Shown in pieces: positions 49,170 through 58,339 of a DNA stretch of 64,000 nt; positions within the stretch are counted from its first letter, which is position 1; every line of letters begins with the position of its first letter. The stretch is from NCBI RefSeq assembly GCF_016908315.1, contig NZ_JAFBDQ010000006.1, positions 62,001 to 126,000 on the forward strand, read 5' to 3'. The notes beneath the pieces are model-generated. The model was not told the DNA's origin. It did not search any database and saw only the letters and a program-made list of their open reading frames with translations. This stretch comes from Halanaerobacter jeridensis. GTDB lineage: Bacteria; Bacillota; Halanaerobiia; Halobacteroidales; Halobacteroidaceae. Both the position numbers and the translations under genes were made by a program.

Positions 49170-50471
49170 ATGTTAAAGAAAAAAGTAATGTCTCTAGCGT
49201 TAGTTTTATTTTTATTGGCCGGAACAGTAATCGTCTTAGATAGTCAAGCACATGCATTCTTTGGTTTTGGTGACGATGATGACGAGGATAAAGCATTAAC
49301 ATTATGGCATACTGAATTTGTAACTGAATGGCCGGGTCGAGCAGATGTTATTGATTATTTTGAGAAAAATAATGATTTAAATGTAAAGAAAGATTATGGA
49401 CCAGCAAATTATAGAGATATAGCGCAAAAGATGGCGATTCAAGCTAATACTGGTGATCCAGATGTAGTTGAAGGGGTATTAGGACAAATGTTCTCTTATC
49501 AAAAGGCGGAATTAATTATGCATTTAGATAAATATTTTAAGGATTATGAAGCTAAAGATACTTATTTAAAAAATGCATTGGACGCATTAACTGTAGATGG
49601 AAAATTATACGGTATTCCTTATAATACTAATGTAAGGTTACTATTATACCGCAAATCAATTTTCGAAGAGCATAATTTAGATGTACCAAAAAATTGGGAT
49701 GAATTAGTTCAAACAGCTGCTAAAATTAATAAACTAGAATCTAATATGCAAGGATTTATGTTCACTACAAAAAGTAGAGAAGTTAGAGCTTTTCAAGAAT
49801 TTATGTCTTTTTACTTGCAGTTAAATCGTAATATGTTTGATGTTTCTGACAGTGGAGTAGAGTTAGTTGCAACTGAAGATCAATTAGCTCAAGTCTTAAA
49901 TCTATATAAAGATATGTTCTTTGAAGGCGGTATTAATTTAGATGAACGGGGTGCTGATTGGAAGGCATTAGATTATGGTTATACCTCTGGCAAATATGCT
50001 ATGGTTACAGTTGGCCCTTGGATTTGGGGACATCGTAATGGTAATCAAGACCGAGCTGAGATCTTAGATGATACTGGAATTGCAGCAGTACCAGTTGCTA
50101 AAAATGGAAAGCCAGGCACGTATATGGAAGTAAAACCAATTATGATTAATAAGTATAGTGATCAACCAGATAAGGCATGGGAATTATTAAAGACTGTTAC
50201 TTCTAAAGGAATGCAAACTACTATTGATTCTAAACGAGGGGTTTTATCTCCTAGAAAAGATGTAATGAATTCAGAGGCAATGGATAATTGGTGGTTATCT
50301 GGATTTGCTGAGCATATGGATACTGGAGTAGCATTAGATCCAATTAGCTGGGAAAGACAGCAAAACGTAATTATCAAAGCAATTCAAAGAACGATTTATA
50401 AAGAAGAAAGTCCAGAAGAAGCAGCAGATTGGTTACATGGTAAATTAGCTGAAATTGCAAATACTTTATAA
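49170..50471 (+). CDS. Sugar ABC transporter substrate-binding protein (family 1)
   Basis: 433 residues. The signal peptide (MSLALVLFLLAGTVIVLDSQ) ends near SQAHA/FFG and contains no lipobox cysteine, so the mature protein should be soluble in a periplasm. The SBP family 1 fold is evident: ALTLWHTEF, QKMAIQANTGDPDVVEG, GIPYNTNVRLLLYRKSIFEE, and YAMVTVGPWIWG. The acidic stretch DDDDEDK follows the cut site. With the two permeases it probably imports alpha-galactosides (raffinose, melibiose or stachyose), inferred from the alpha-galactosidase and gal genes downstream. It is preceded by a strong promoter and a long leader. Confidence 0.88.
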   Translation: MLKKKVMSLALVLFLLAGTVIVLDSQAHAFFGFGDDDDEDKALTLWHTEFVTEWPGRADVIDYFEKNNDLNVKKDYGPANYRDIAQKMAIQANTGDPDVVEGVLGQMFSYQKAELIMHLDKYFKDYEAKDTYLKNALDALTVDGKLYGIPYNTNVRLLLYRKSIFEEHNLDVPKNWDELVQTAAKINKLESNMQGFMFTTKSREVRAFQEFMSFYLQLNRNMFDVSDSGVELVATEDQLAQVLNLYKDMFFEGGINLDERGADWKALDYGYTSGKYAMVTVGPWIWGHRNGNQDRAEILDDTGIAAVPVAKNGKPGTYMEVKPIMINKYSDQPDKAWELLKTVTSKGMQTTIDSKRGVLSPRKDVMNSEAMDNWWLSGFAEHMDTGVALDPISWERQQNVIIKAIQRTIYKEESPEEAADWLHGKLAEIANTL

Positions 50472-50489
50472 TTAAAATAACAGTTTAAT

Positions 50490-50536
50490 ACCTATGTGCT
50501 GTGAGTTTCAAAATAATTGCCTTGCAGCACATAGGT
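50490..50536. other. Intercistronic hairpin between binding protein and permease genes
   Basis: ACCTATGTGCTG (50490-50501) pairs perfectly with CAGCACATAGGT (50525-50536). No T-run follows. Such stems often protect the 3' end of the abundant binding-protein message and lower permease expression. Confidence 0.65.
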
Positions 50537-50587
50537 TATAATCAGAAATATATTTAATTGTTACTTATAAATAAAGGAGGGACTTTT

Positions 50588-51466
50588 ATGAATGCAGATG
50601 AGAAAGAAGCAAGGTTAGGATATTTGATTTTATTACCTGTATTTTTAACCTTTGCTTTAGTAATCTTTTTTCCGACTATTAAAGCTTTGCTAGATAGTTT
50701 TAGTAATTTAAGTTTATATAATAAACAAAATCCTGCTTTTATAGGGTTAAAAAATTATGTTGGTTTATTTACGAATTCGGCATTTTGGCAATATGTAGTG
50801 CGTACTTTTGTTTTAGTCTTCTTAGCAGTAGGTTTACAGTATGTATTAGGTTTAGCCTTAGCACTATTGTTAAATGAAGAATTACCAGGATTAAAATGGG
50901 CCAAATCAATAATTATGATCCCGTGGGTTATACCAGTAGCAGCAATGGTTGTTATGTTTAATTGGATGTCTACACCTGACTATGGGCTCTTTAATATGAT
51001 TTTGAGTTCGATAGGATTAGAAGAAATGACGCGGTATTGGTTAGGTGATAAAGCATTTGCCTTTGCAATGGTAGTTTTGATGCATGTATGGAGAAATATG
51101 CCTTTTTATGCAATGATGCTTTATGCAGCTTTGAAAGCAGTTCCTAAGATTCAATATGAAGCAGCAAATATTGATGGGGCTAATGCTTGGCAGAAATTTA
51201 AGCATATTACATTACCTAATATTAAATACCCATCAATGATTGTAATAGTTCTACACGTTTTATGGACCTTTAATAACTTTGATGTAATTTATTTATCAAC
51301 TGGTGGTGGACCAGTAGGTAAAACAGAAGTTTTAGCTACTCAGGTATACCAAATGGCGTGGACTAATTATGAATATGGCAAAGCATCTGCTTTAGGAATA
51401 GTTATGATGTTAGCTATGTTAGCTTTCTCTACGATTTATATTAAGTTAGTAAGGAGTGATAGCTAA
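50588..51466 (+). CDS. Sugar ABC transporter permease, MalF type
   Basis: 292 residues from ATG 50588 (AAGGAGGG 7 nt upstream); an ATG at 50558 lacks a ribosome site. Six membrane segments are expected. The EAA loop that contacts the ATPase is YEAANIDGANAWQKFKHITL with P following. NKQNPAFIGLKNYVGLF is typical for carbohydrate permeases of the CUT1 class. The stop overlaps the next start by one base. The ATP-binding subunit is not in this window, so a shared MsmX/MsmK-like ATPase from elsewhere is needed. Confidence 0.92.
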   Translation: MNADEKEARLGYLILLPVFLTFALVIFFPTIKALLDSFSNLSLYNKQNPAFIGLKNYVGLFTNSAFWQYVVRTFVLVFLAVGLQYVLGLALALLLNEELPGLKWAKSIIMIPWVIPVAAMVVMFNWMSTPDYGLFNMILSSIGLEEMTRYWLGDKAFAFAMVVLMHVWRNMPFYAMMLYAALKAVPKIQYEAANIDGANAWQKFKHITLPNIKYPSMIVIVLHVLWTFNNFDVIYLSTGGGPVGKTEVLATQVYQMAWTNYEYGKASALGIVMMLAMLAFSTIYIKLVRSDS

Positions 51467-52296
51467 TGAGTGATCGTAAAATTTTAATCGGAAAATATAT
51501 AGCTTTGATTATGTTCTTGCTATTTATTATTACACCATTTATGTGGATTCTTTACTCATCATTTAGAACTGAAGCTAGCCTTTTTTCGGGTCAGTTCTTT
51601 GCTGGAGGTTTGACATTAAAACATTATAGCAATGTACTTGGAGCTGGACAAACTGGGCAATTTAAAACTTATTTTCTTAATTCCTTTATTATAGCTTCAA
51701 TTTCTACAGTAGTAGTAGTTATTTTGTCTTTGCTGGGAGCTTATGCTTTATCACGTTTTAAAATGAAGTTTAAAGATGGGATTATTTTGTCATTATTATC
51801 AGCCAATATGTTTCCTAGAGTATTACTTTTGATCCCTTTATTTGGTGTTCTCTTTGATCTGCAATTAATTGATTCTTATATTGGGATTATTATAACTCAT
51901 ATAATCTTAGGATTACCTTTTGGGCTATGGCTGGTCAAAGGATACTTTGATAGTGTACCAAAAGAATTAGATGAAGCAGCTAAAATAGATGGATTAGGGC
52001 CAATTGGAATTTTATTTAAAATCATTGTTCCAATTACTGCACCAGGGATGGTAGTAGCAGGGTTTTATGCCTTTATGGTCTCTTGGGGGGATTACTTATT
52101 TTCTTCAGTAATTTCTCAGTCTTTAAGTACTCAAACATTACCAATTGGGCTTAATAAATTCTTTGGTTCCTCTCAAATCCAATGGGGTTCTATTAATGCT
52201 GCTGTTGTAATTACAATTATTCCTACAATCATATTATTCTCAGTCCTACAAAAATGGATTGTAGAAGGGTTAGCTAGTGGAGCAGTTAAAGGGTAA
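51466..52296 (+). CDS. Sugar ABC transporter permease, MalG type
   Basis: 276 residues with six membrane segments. The N-terminus has TPFMWILYSSFRTEASLF, the EAA loop is LDEAAKIDGLGPIGILFKII, and the C-terminus WIVEGLASGAVKG is the classic MalG-type end. It forms the channel with the MalF-type partner; translation is coupled through a TAATG overlap. No terminator follows; the ROK regulator has its own promoter 25 nt downstream. Confidence 0.92.
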   Translation: MSDRKILIGKYIALIMFLLFIITPFMWILYSSFRTEASLFSGQFFAGGLTLKHYSNVLGAGQTGQFKTYFLNSFIIASISTVVVVILSLLGAYALSRFKMKFKDGIILSLLSANMFPRVLLLIPLFGVLFDLQLIDSYIGIIITHIILGLPFGLWLVKGYFDSVPKELDEAAKIDGLGPIGILFKIIVPITAPGMVVAGFYAFMVSWGDYLFSSVISQSLSTQTLPIGLNKFFGSSQIQWGSINAAVVITIIPTIILFSVLQKWIVEGLASGAVKG

Positions 52297-52320
52297 TTAG
52301 GTATTTTAACTGTAAAATAG

Positions 52321-52386
52321 TTGAGAAATTGCTAAAAGTTCTGTTATAATGAGTTTAAGACTTAGTTGATTAGATTAATAAACTCA
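52321..52386 (+). promoter_or_regulatory. Promoter and candidate operator of the ROK regulator gene
   Basis: TTGAGA (52321-52326), 18-nt spacer, TATAAT (52345-52350). The inverted repeat TGAGTTTA (52350-52357) / TAAACTCA (52379-52386) starts at the -10 box and covers the transcription start, a good place for autorepression. Confidence 0.55.
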
Positions 52387-52409
52387 ATTATAAGCAGGGA
52401 GGACAAAGT

Positions 52410-53645
52410 ATGAACCATAAAGTAAGTTTTGAATTAATGAAACAAGCTAATGTGTCCTTGATTATGGAATGTATTAGAGAAAAAGGGCCAATTTCTAGAG
52501 CAGATATAGCTCAAATAACTGGATTAACCCCTGCTAGTGTTTCTAAAATTACTAAAAACTTAATCAGTAATGATTATATTAAAGAACATGGTTATGGGCA
52601 ATCTAGTGGGGGGCGTCCTCCCGTGTTATTAGAATTAAATGCAGCTGCTGGTTATATTATTGGAGTAGATTTAGGTCCAGAAATATTAGAAGTCAGCATT
52701 ACTGATTTAGAAGCTAATGTGTTAATTAGTAATAATGAAGATTTAGAAAATTTAGAGCAAAATTTTGTTTTAGATGAACTAATGAATTTGATTCATCTGA
52801 CTATGGAAGCAAGTAAGATTGATAAAAAAGAAGTGATTGGAATTGGAATGGCAGTTCATGGTTTGGTAAATAGTGAGACTGGTATTTCGATTTTTGCACC
52901 TCATTATCATTGGAAAGAAGTGCCGATTAAAGAGATTATTGAAGATGAATTTGGGCTACCTACTTTTATTGATAATGATGTTCGAGCGATGGCATTAGGA
53001 GAACGGTGGTTTGGTAGAGCGCAAAAATCAGATAATTTTATTACAGTCAATGTTAGCAATGGTATCGGTTCAGGTATAGTAATTGATGGTGAGCTTTATC
53101 AAGGAACTAATTATAGTGCAGGTGAGATTGGACATATTGTAGTTGACAATGACGGACCTCAGTGTAGTTGTGGAAATTATGGCTGTTTAGAGAGCTTAGC
53201 ATCTAATCCAAAAATTGTAAAGAGGGCTCGTAAATTAATTAAGCAGGGGGCGCAAAGTAAAATTTCTACCTTAGTAGATAATAATTTGGATGAAATTACA
53301 GTGACAGATATTTGTAAAGCAGCTAATGAAGAAGATGAAGTCGCACTAGAGGTATTAAAAGAAACTGGTCGTTACTTAGGTATGGGCTTGGCTTATTTAA
53401 TTAATATTTTAAATCCAGAACTAATAATTATAGTTGGTAAAATAGTTAAAAGTAAAGATAATATTTTTCAATATATTGAAGAGGTTATAGAGTCTAAAGC
53501 ACTAGAGGTTCCAGCTAAGAGAGTTAATATTGTGGCAACTGCTTTAGGAGAGCAGGCTGCTACTATTGGTGGAGTAACATTAGTATTAAGAGAATTGTTT
53601 ACAGGTCCAGAATTATTAGAAGATAAATCTGAAACAAAGACCTGA
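52410..53645 (+). CDS. ROK-family transcriptional regulator (NagC/XylR type)
   Basis: 411 residues. The N-terminal winged helix-turn-helix spans about 10-75 (KGPISRADIAQITGLTPASV, ISNDYIKEHG, SSGGRPP). The ROK sugar-binding domain follows: VIGIGMAVHGLVNSETG, FIDNDVRAMALGERWFG, GIGSGIVIDGELYQGTNYSA, GEIGHIVVD, and the zinc site CSCGNYGCLES. It probably represses the alpha-galactoside genes and is released by a sugar or phosphosugar. The inverted repeat at its promoter may be its operator. GGGAGG lies 8-9 nt before the ATG. Confidence 0.9.
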   Translation: MNHKVSFELMKQANVSLIMECIREKGPISRADIAQITGLTPASVSKITKNLISNDYIKEHGYGQSSGGRPPVLLELNAAAGYIIGVDLGPEILEVSITDLEANVLISNNEDLENLEQNFVLDELMNLIHLTMEASKIDKKEVIGIGMAVHGLVNSETGISIFAPHYHWKEVPIKEIIEDEFGLPTFIDNDVRAMALGERWFGRAQKSDNFITVNVSNGIGSGIVIDGELYQGTNYSAGEIGHIVVDNDGPQCSCGNYGCLESLASNPKIVKRARKLIKQGAQSKISTLVDNNLDEITVTDICKAANEEDEVALEVLKETGRYLGMGLAYLINILNPELIIIVGKIVKSKDNIFQYIEEVIESKALEVPAKRVNIVATALGEQAATIGGVTLVLRELFTGPELLEDKSETKT

Positions 53646-53716
53646 TTAGTATAGTTAACAAACCTGAAAAGGTTTTATATATACCCAAAAATTGTCGTTA
53701 CAATTGGATTAAGTTA

Positions 53717-53749
53717 GGCTAGGCTTTGCCCTCCAAACAAAGTCTAGCC
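53717..53749 (+). terminator. Hairpin between the ROK gene and galE
   Basis: GGCTAGGCTTTG pairs with CAAAGTCTAGCC (one G-U pair) around a 9-nt loop. The following sequence is only modestly T-rich, so it is a probable but weak terminator. Confidence 0.55.
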
Positions 53750-53813
53750 TCCCATTTAATCTTTGAACTAATCTCTATTAACATAAATGAATTCAAATAA
53801 AGGAGTGATTTCG

Positions 53814-54800
53814 ATGAATATTTTAGTTACTGGAGGAGCAGGTTATATTGGTAGTCATGTAGTTAAAGAATTATTAGCTACTGAACACCAAGTCGTAACT
53901 TATGATAATTTGCAAAAAGGACATCAAGATGCAGTTTTCGGTGGTGAATTTGTAACAGGAGATCTAGCAGATAAGCAATTGCTAGCTGATACTTTTAAGA
54001 AGTATGATATAGATGCTGTAATTCATTTGGCTGCTGATAGTTTAGTTGGTGAATCGATGGAAAATCCAGCTAAGTACTATCATAATAATTTGATCAATGG
54101 GATTAATTTATTAGATGTAATGATTGAACATGATGTTGATAAGATTGTTTTCTCTTCTACTGCAGCAGTTTATGGTGAAGTTGAAGAGATGCCAATTACT
54201 GAAGAAATAGAGAAAGAACCGACTAATGTTTATGGTAGAACTAAATTAGCTTTTGAACAAGTAATGAAAGATTATCAACAAGCTTATGATTTAAAACATA
54301 TTTCTTTAAGATATTTTAATGCTAGTGGAGCAGATGAATCAGGGGAAATTGGCGAAGATCATGACCCTGAAACTCATTTAATTCCAATTGTTTTACAGAA
54401 AGTACTAGGTCAAAGAGATGAATTAGCTATTTTTGGAACTGATTATCCAACTCGTGATGGTACTTGTGTTAGAGATTATATTCATGTTACTGATTTGGCC
54501 CAAGCTCATATTTTAGCAGTTGAAGCATTAAATGAGGGCCAAGAAAGTACTGCCTATAATTTAGGTAATGGAGATGGATATTCAGTTAAAGAAGTAATTG
54601 AAACTGCTAGTGAAGTTGTCGGCAATAATATTGATGCTGTTGAAGGGGAAAGAAGAGCAGGAGATCCAGCAAAGTTAATTGCTAGTTCAAATAAAATAAA
54701 GGAAGAATTAGGATGGACCCCTCAATATGGTGACCTAAAAACTATTATTGCTACTGCTTGGAACTGGCATCAAAATAATCCACAAGGTTTTGAAGAGTAA
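53814..54800 (+). CDS. galE: UDP-glucose 4-epimerase
   Basis: 328 residues from ATG 53814 (AAAGGAGTG 7-8 nt upstream); an earlier in-frame ATG at 53787 precedes the ribosome site. The NAD-binding motif is VTGGAGYIGSHVVKELL, the catalytic Ser/Tyr/Lys are in VFSSTAAVYGE and NVYGRTKLAFEQ, and RYFNASGADESGEIGEDHDP and VRDYIHVTDLAQAH are typical for GalE. It interconverts UDP-galactose and UDP-glucose in the Leloir pathway. It heads galE-galK-GH36-galT, spaced 13-70 nt. Confidence 0.95.
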   Translation: MNILVTGGAGYIGSHVVKELLATEHQVVTYDNLQKGHQDAVFGGEFVTGDLADKQLLADTFKKYDIDAVIHLAADSLVGESMENPAKYYHNNLINGINLLDVMIEHDVDKIVFSSTAAVYGEVEEMPITEEIEKEPTNVYGRTKLAFEQVMKDYQQAYDLKHISLRYFNASGADESGEIGEDHDPETHLIPIVLQKVLGQRDELAIFGTDYPTRDGTCVRDYIHVTDLAQAHILAVEALNEGQESTAYNLGNGDGYSVKEVIETASEVVGNNIDAVEGERRAGDPAKLIASSNKIKEELGWTPQYGDLKTIIATAWNWHQNNPQGFEE

Positions 54801-54824
54801 TTAAAATCAGATAGGGGGGGTAGC

Positions 54825-56021
54825 ATGAAAAGTAAAGAACTAACAGAAGAATTATTTAATAATTTTGGGAATAATAAAAATAAAATTAAAATTGCTCAGG
54901 CTCCAGGTAGAGTCAATTTAATTGGTGGACATACAGATTATAATGATGGCTTTGTGTTACCAGTAGCAATTAATAGAGAAGTTACTATTGCTGCTCAAGC
55001 TAGAAATGATAAAGAAGTGAAAGCTTATTCTTTAGATTTTGATAAAGAAGTATCCTTCTCTTTAACAGAAATTAGCTATAATCAACAGGAAGGTTGGATT
55101 AATTATCTACAGGGAGTAGCTAAATTTTTAATGGAGGACGGCTATCAACTGCAGGGCATGAATTTAGTGATTACAGGTAATGTTCCCCAAGGGGCAGGGC
55201 TTAGTTCTTCAGCAGCTTTAGAAGTTGCTACAGCTTTAATATTTGAATTAGTTAATGAGTTTACTTTAGATAGAGTTAAGATGGCTAAAATATGTCAAAG
55301 GGCTGAAAATGAATTTGTTGGTGTTAGCTGTGGAATCATGGATCAATTTATTTCTGCATTAGGAAAGAAAGATAATACATTGTTTGTAGATTGCCGTACT
55401 AATGAATATCAATTAACTCCAATTGAAAATAGTGAAATTAAAATAGTAGTAGCTAATACTAATGTAGAACATAGTTTAGTTGATTCAGCTTATAATCAAA
55501 GGTTAGAAGAGTCACACAGGGGAGTAGATAAGTTTAATCAATTATTAGATAAAAAAATTAAAGCATTACGAGATGTTTCTCCGGCAGAATTTGAAAAATA
55601 TAAACCAGAATTACCGCCAGTAGTGCGAAAAAGGTGTGAACATGTAATTTATGAAAATGAACGAGTGCTGCAGGCTAAAGAATCGTTGCAAGCTGGTGAT
55701 TTGGCCCAAGTAGGGGAATTAATTACTGCTTCACATCAAAGTCTTAAGAATTTATATGAAGTAAGTTGTCAAGAATTAGATTTAATGGTTGATCTAGCCT
55801 TAGATATTGACGGAGTACTTGGTGCTCGAATGACAGGAGCAGGTTTTGGTGGTTCGACTGTTAATCTAGTTAAAGAAGAGGCTGTGGCTGAATTTAAAAA
55901 CAAAGTAGCCCAACAGTATCAAGAGCAAACAGGTATAGAACCAGACGTTTATGTCTGTAATATTGAAGATGGAGCTCATGAGATTAGTTTGACAGGGCAG
56001 GTCTATGATTCAGTAATTTAA
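54825..56021 (+). CDS. galK: Galactokinase
   Basis: 398 residues. The galactokinase signature GRVNLIGGHTDYNDGFVLP is at residues about 28-46, with the GHMP ATP-binding motif GNVPQGAGLSSSAALEVA, the catalytic Asp region CGIMDQFISALGKKD, and the third motif GARMTGAGFGGSTVNLV. It phosphorylates galactose released by the alpha-galactosidase to galactose 1-phosphate. GGGGGG lies 6-7 nt before ATG. It is 24 nt after galE in the same operon. Confidence 0.95.
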   Translation: MKSKELTEELFNNFGNNKNKIKIAQAPGRVNLIGGHTDYNDGFVLPVAINREVTIAAQARNDKEVKAYSLDFDKEVSFSLTEISYNQQEGWINYLQGVAKFLMEDGYQLQGMNLVITGNVPQGAGLSSSAALEVATALIFELVNEFTLDRVKMAKICQRAENEFVGVSCGIMDQFISALGKKDNTLFVDCRTNEYQLTPIENSEIKIVVANTNVEHSLVDSAYNQRLEESHRGVDKFNQLLDKKIKALRDVSPAEFEKYKPELPPVVRKRCEHVIYENERVLQAKESLQAGDLAQVGELITASHQSLKNLYEVSCQELDLMVDLALDIDGVLGARMTGAGFGGSTVNLVKEEAVAEFKNKVAQQYQEQTGIEPDVYVCNIEDGAHEISLTGQVYDSVI

Positions 56022-56089
56022 AAATAATGGTACTTTATTAATTAAATTAATTTAGTTACTTAAAACAGATAGATATGGGAGGAAAATCT

Positions 56090-58327
56090 ATGGGTGTTTT
56101 TTATAATGAAAGTCAAAATATTTTTCATCTGCAAGCTAAAGATAGTAGTTATGTCATTAAAATATTAAAAAGTGGTCATTTAGGACATGTTTATTGGGGA
56201 GCACAGATAAAAAAAGATAGAGATTTATCTCATCTGATTAGGCATGAAGAAAGGATTTTAGAACCTTATTTATCACCTGAGGATGAAGAATTTCATGATG
56301 AAAGTTATTCTTTAGATATGATTCCGCAGGAATATCCTGCTTATGGACATACTGATTATCGGCAGCCTGCTTATCATGTTGAATTAGAAAATGGATCTCG
56401 CATTAGTGATTTGAGATATCAATCTTATGAAATCAAGCAAGGAAAAGAAGAACTAGCTGGATTACCTGCTACTTATGTAGAAGATAAAAATGAAGCTGAA
56501 ACTTTAAAAATAAAATTAAAAGATGAAGTAACTAATTTAGAAGTTGTTCTTAGCTATACTGTTTATGAAAAATTTTCAGCTATTACTAGATCAGCTAAAT
56601 TTATTAACAAGGGCCAAGAAAATATAAATTTAAATCGGGTATTAAGTGCCAGTGTTGATTTTAATGAAGCTGATTTTGAATTGTTGCAATTATCAGGTTC
56701 TTGGTCGCGTGAAAGACATCTAAAAAGAAGAGAATTGGAACAGGGGATTCAATCAATTGAGAGTACTAGAGGTGCTAGTAGTCCTTATCAGAATCCATTT
56801 TTAGCTTTAGTAAATAAAAATACTACAGAAGAACAAGGCGAAGCTTATGGTTTTAGTCTAGTTTACAGCGGTAATTTTTTAGGACAAGTGCAGGTTAACC
56901 ATTTTGATCAGACTAGAGTTAATTTAGGAATTAATCCCTTTGATTTCAATTGGTTATTAGAACCAACAGATAGTTTTCAAACTCCCGAAGTAGTAATGGT
57001 CTATGCTAATCAAGGGTTAAATCAAATGTCGCAAACTTATCACAAGTTATATCGGACCCGCTTGGCCCGAGGTAAATACCGAGATAAAGTAAGACCAATT
57101 TTAGTAAATAACTGGGAAGCAACTTATTTTGATTTTAATGAAGATAAATTGTTGGATTTAGCAGAAACTGCTAGTGAATTAGGGGTTGAATTATTTGTCT
57201 TAGATGATGGTTGGTTTGGTAAGCGAGATGATGATCGGTCATCTTTAGGAGATTGGTTTGTAGATCAACGAAAACTGCCTAATGGATTAGATAGTTTAGG
57301 AAATAAAATTGAAGAATTAGATATGGATTTTGGCTTGTGGTTCGAACCAGAAATGATTTCACCAGATAGTGAATTATATCGAGCTCATCCAGATTGGTGT
57401 ATTCATGTACCTGAGCGGGGAAGATCAAGGGGTAGGCATCAATTAATTTTAGATTTATCAAGAAAAGAAGTACAAGATAAATTGATTACAATGTTATCTG
57501 ATATTTTAAAAAATGCTCCTATTAGTTATGTGAAATGGGATATGAATCGTCATATGACAGAAATAGGTTCAGCAGATTTACCTCCAGAGAGACAAAAGGA
57601 ACTACCACACCGCTATATTTTGGGATTATATAGAATTTTAGAAGAATTGACGACAAAATTCTCTGATATTTTGTTTGAAAGTTGTGCCAGTGGTGGAGGA
57701 AGATTTGATCCTGGAATGTTATATTATATGCCGCAAACTTGGACTAGTGATGATACAGATGCAGTTGAAAGACTAAAAATTCAGTATGGAACAAGTATAG
57801 TTTATCCTTTAAGTTCAATGGGTGCTCATGTATCAGCAGTACCAAATCATCAGACAGGGAGAATAACTTCTCTAGATATGAGAGGGGATGTAGCTAAATT
57901 TGGTATGTTTGGTTATGAGTTAGACTTAACTGAAATGACAGATGAAGAAAAGGATATAATTAAAGAACAAATAGCTGACTATAAAGAAATTAGAGAATTA
58001 ATTCAAACAGGAGAATTTTATAGGTTAATTAGTCCTTTTAGTGGTGAAGGAAATATGACAGCTTGGATGATAGTAGCTGAAGATAAGAGCGAAGCCTATG
58101 TGGGATGTTATAGAGTATTAGCTAAACCAAATCCTAAGTTTTATAATTTAAAACTGAAAGGATTAGACCCAGAACAGAAATATCAGATAGTAGGTTCTGA
58201 TGAAATCCACGGCGGTGATGAGTTGATGTATGCTGGATTGAATTTACCAGCTATGTTTAATGGAATTGATTTGTCTAATATGAAAGGTGACTTTCAAAGT
58301 TATGTGTGGAGACTAAAAGTAATATAA
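56090..58327 (+). CDS. Alpha-galactosidase, glycoside hydrolase family 36
   Basis: 745 residues from ATG 56090 (GGGAGG 7-8 nt upstream); the ATG at 56075 precedes it. The length is normal for GH36. The N-terminal beta-sandwich is followed by the catalytic barrel: NNWEATYFDFNEDKLLDLAE, LFVLDDGWFGKRDDDRSSLG, the nucleophile Asp in SYVKWDMNRHMTE, the CASGGGRFD motif, and the acid Asp in TWTSDDTDAVERL. It has no signal peptide, so it acts in the cytoplasm on imported raffinose- or melibiose-type sugars. It lies between galK and galT. Confidence 0.95.
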   Translation: MGVFYNESQNIFHLQAKDSSYVIKILKSGHLGHVYWGAQIKKDRDLSHLIRHEERILEPYLSPEDEEFHDESYSLDMIPQEYPAYGHTDYRQPAYHVELENGSRISDLRYQSYEIKQGKEELAGLPATYVEDKNEAETLKIKLKDEVTNLEVVLSYTVYEKFSAITRSAKFINKGQENINLNRVLSASVDFNEADFELLQLSGSWSRERHLKRRELEQGIQSIESTRGASSPYQNPFLALVNKNTTEEQGEAYGFSLVYSGNFLGQVQVNHFDQTRVNLGINPFDFNWLLEPTDSFQTPEVVMVYANQGLNQMSQTYHKLYRTRLARGKYRDKVRPILVNNWEATYFDFNEDKLLDLAETASELGVELFVLDDGWFGKRDDDRSSLGDWFVDQRKLPNGLDSLGNKIEELDMDFGLWFEPEMISPDSELYRAHPDWCIHVPERGRSRGRHQLILDLSRKEVQDKLITMLSDILKNAPISYVKWDMNRHMTEIGSADLPPERQKELPHRYILGLYRILEELTTKFSDILFESCASGGGRFDPGMLYYMPQTWTSDDTDAVERLKIQYGTSIVYPLSSMGAHVSAVPNHQTGRITSLDMRGDVAKFGMFGYELDLTEMTDEEKDIIKEQIADYKEIRELIQTGEFYRLISPFSGEGNMTAWMIVAEDKSEAYVGCYRVLAKPNPKFYNLKLKGLDPEQKYQIVGSDEIHGGDELMYAGLNLPAMFNGIDLSNMKGDFQSYVWRLKVI

Positions 58328-58339
58328 GGAGAGGATAAA

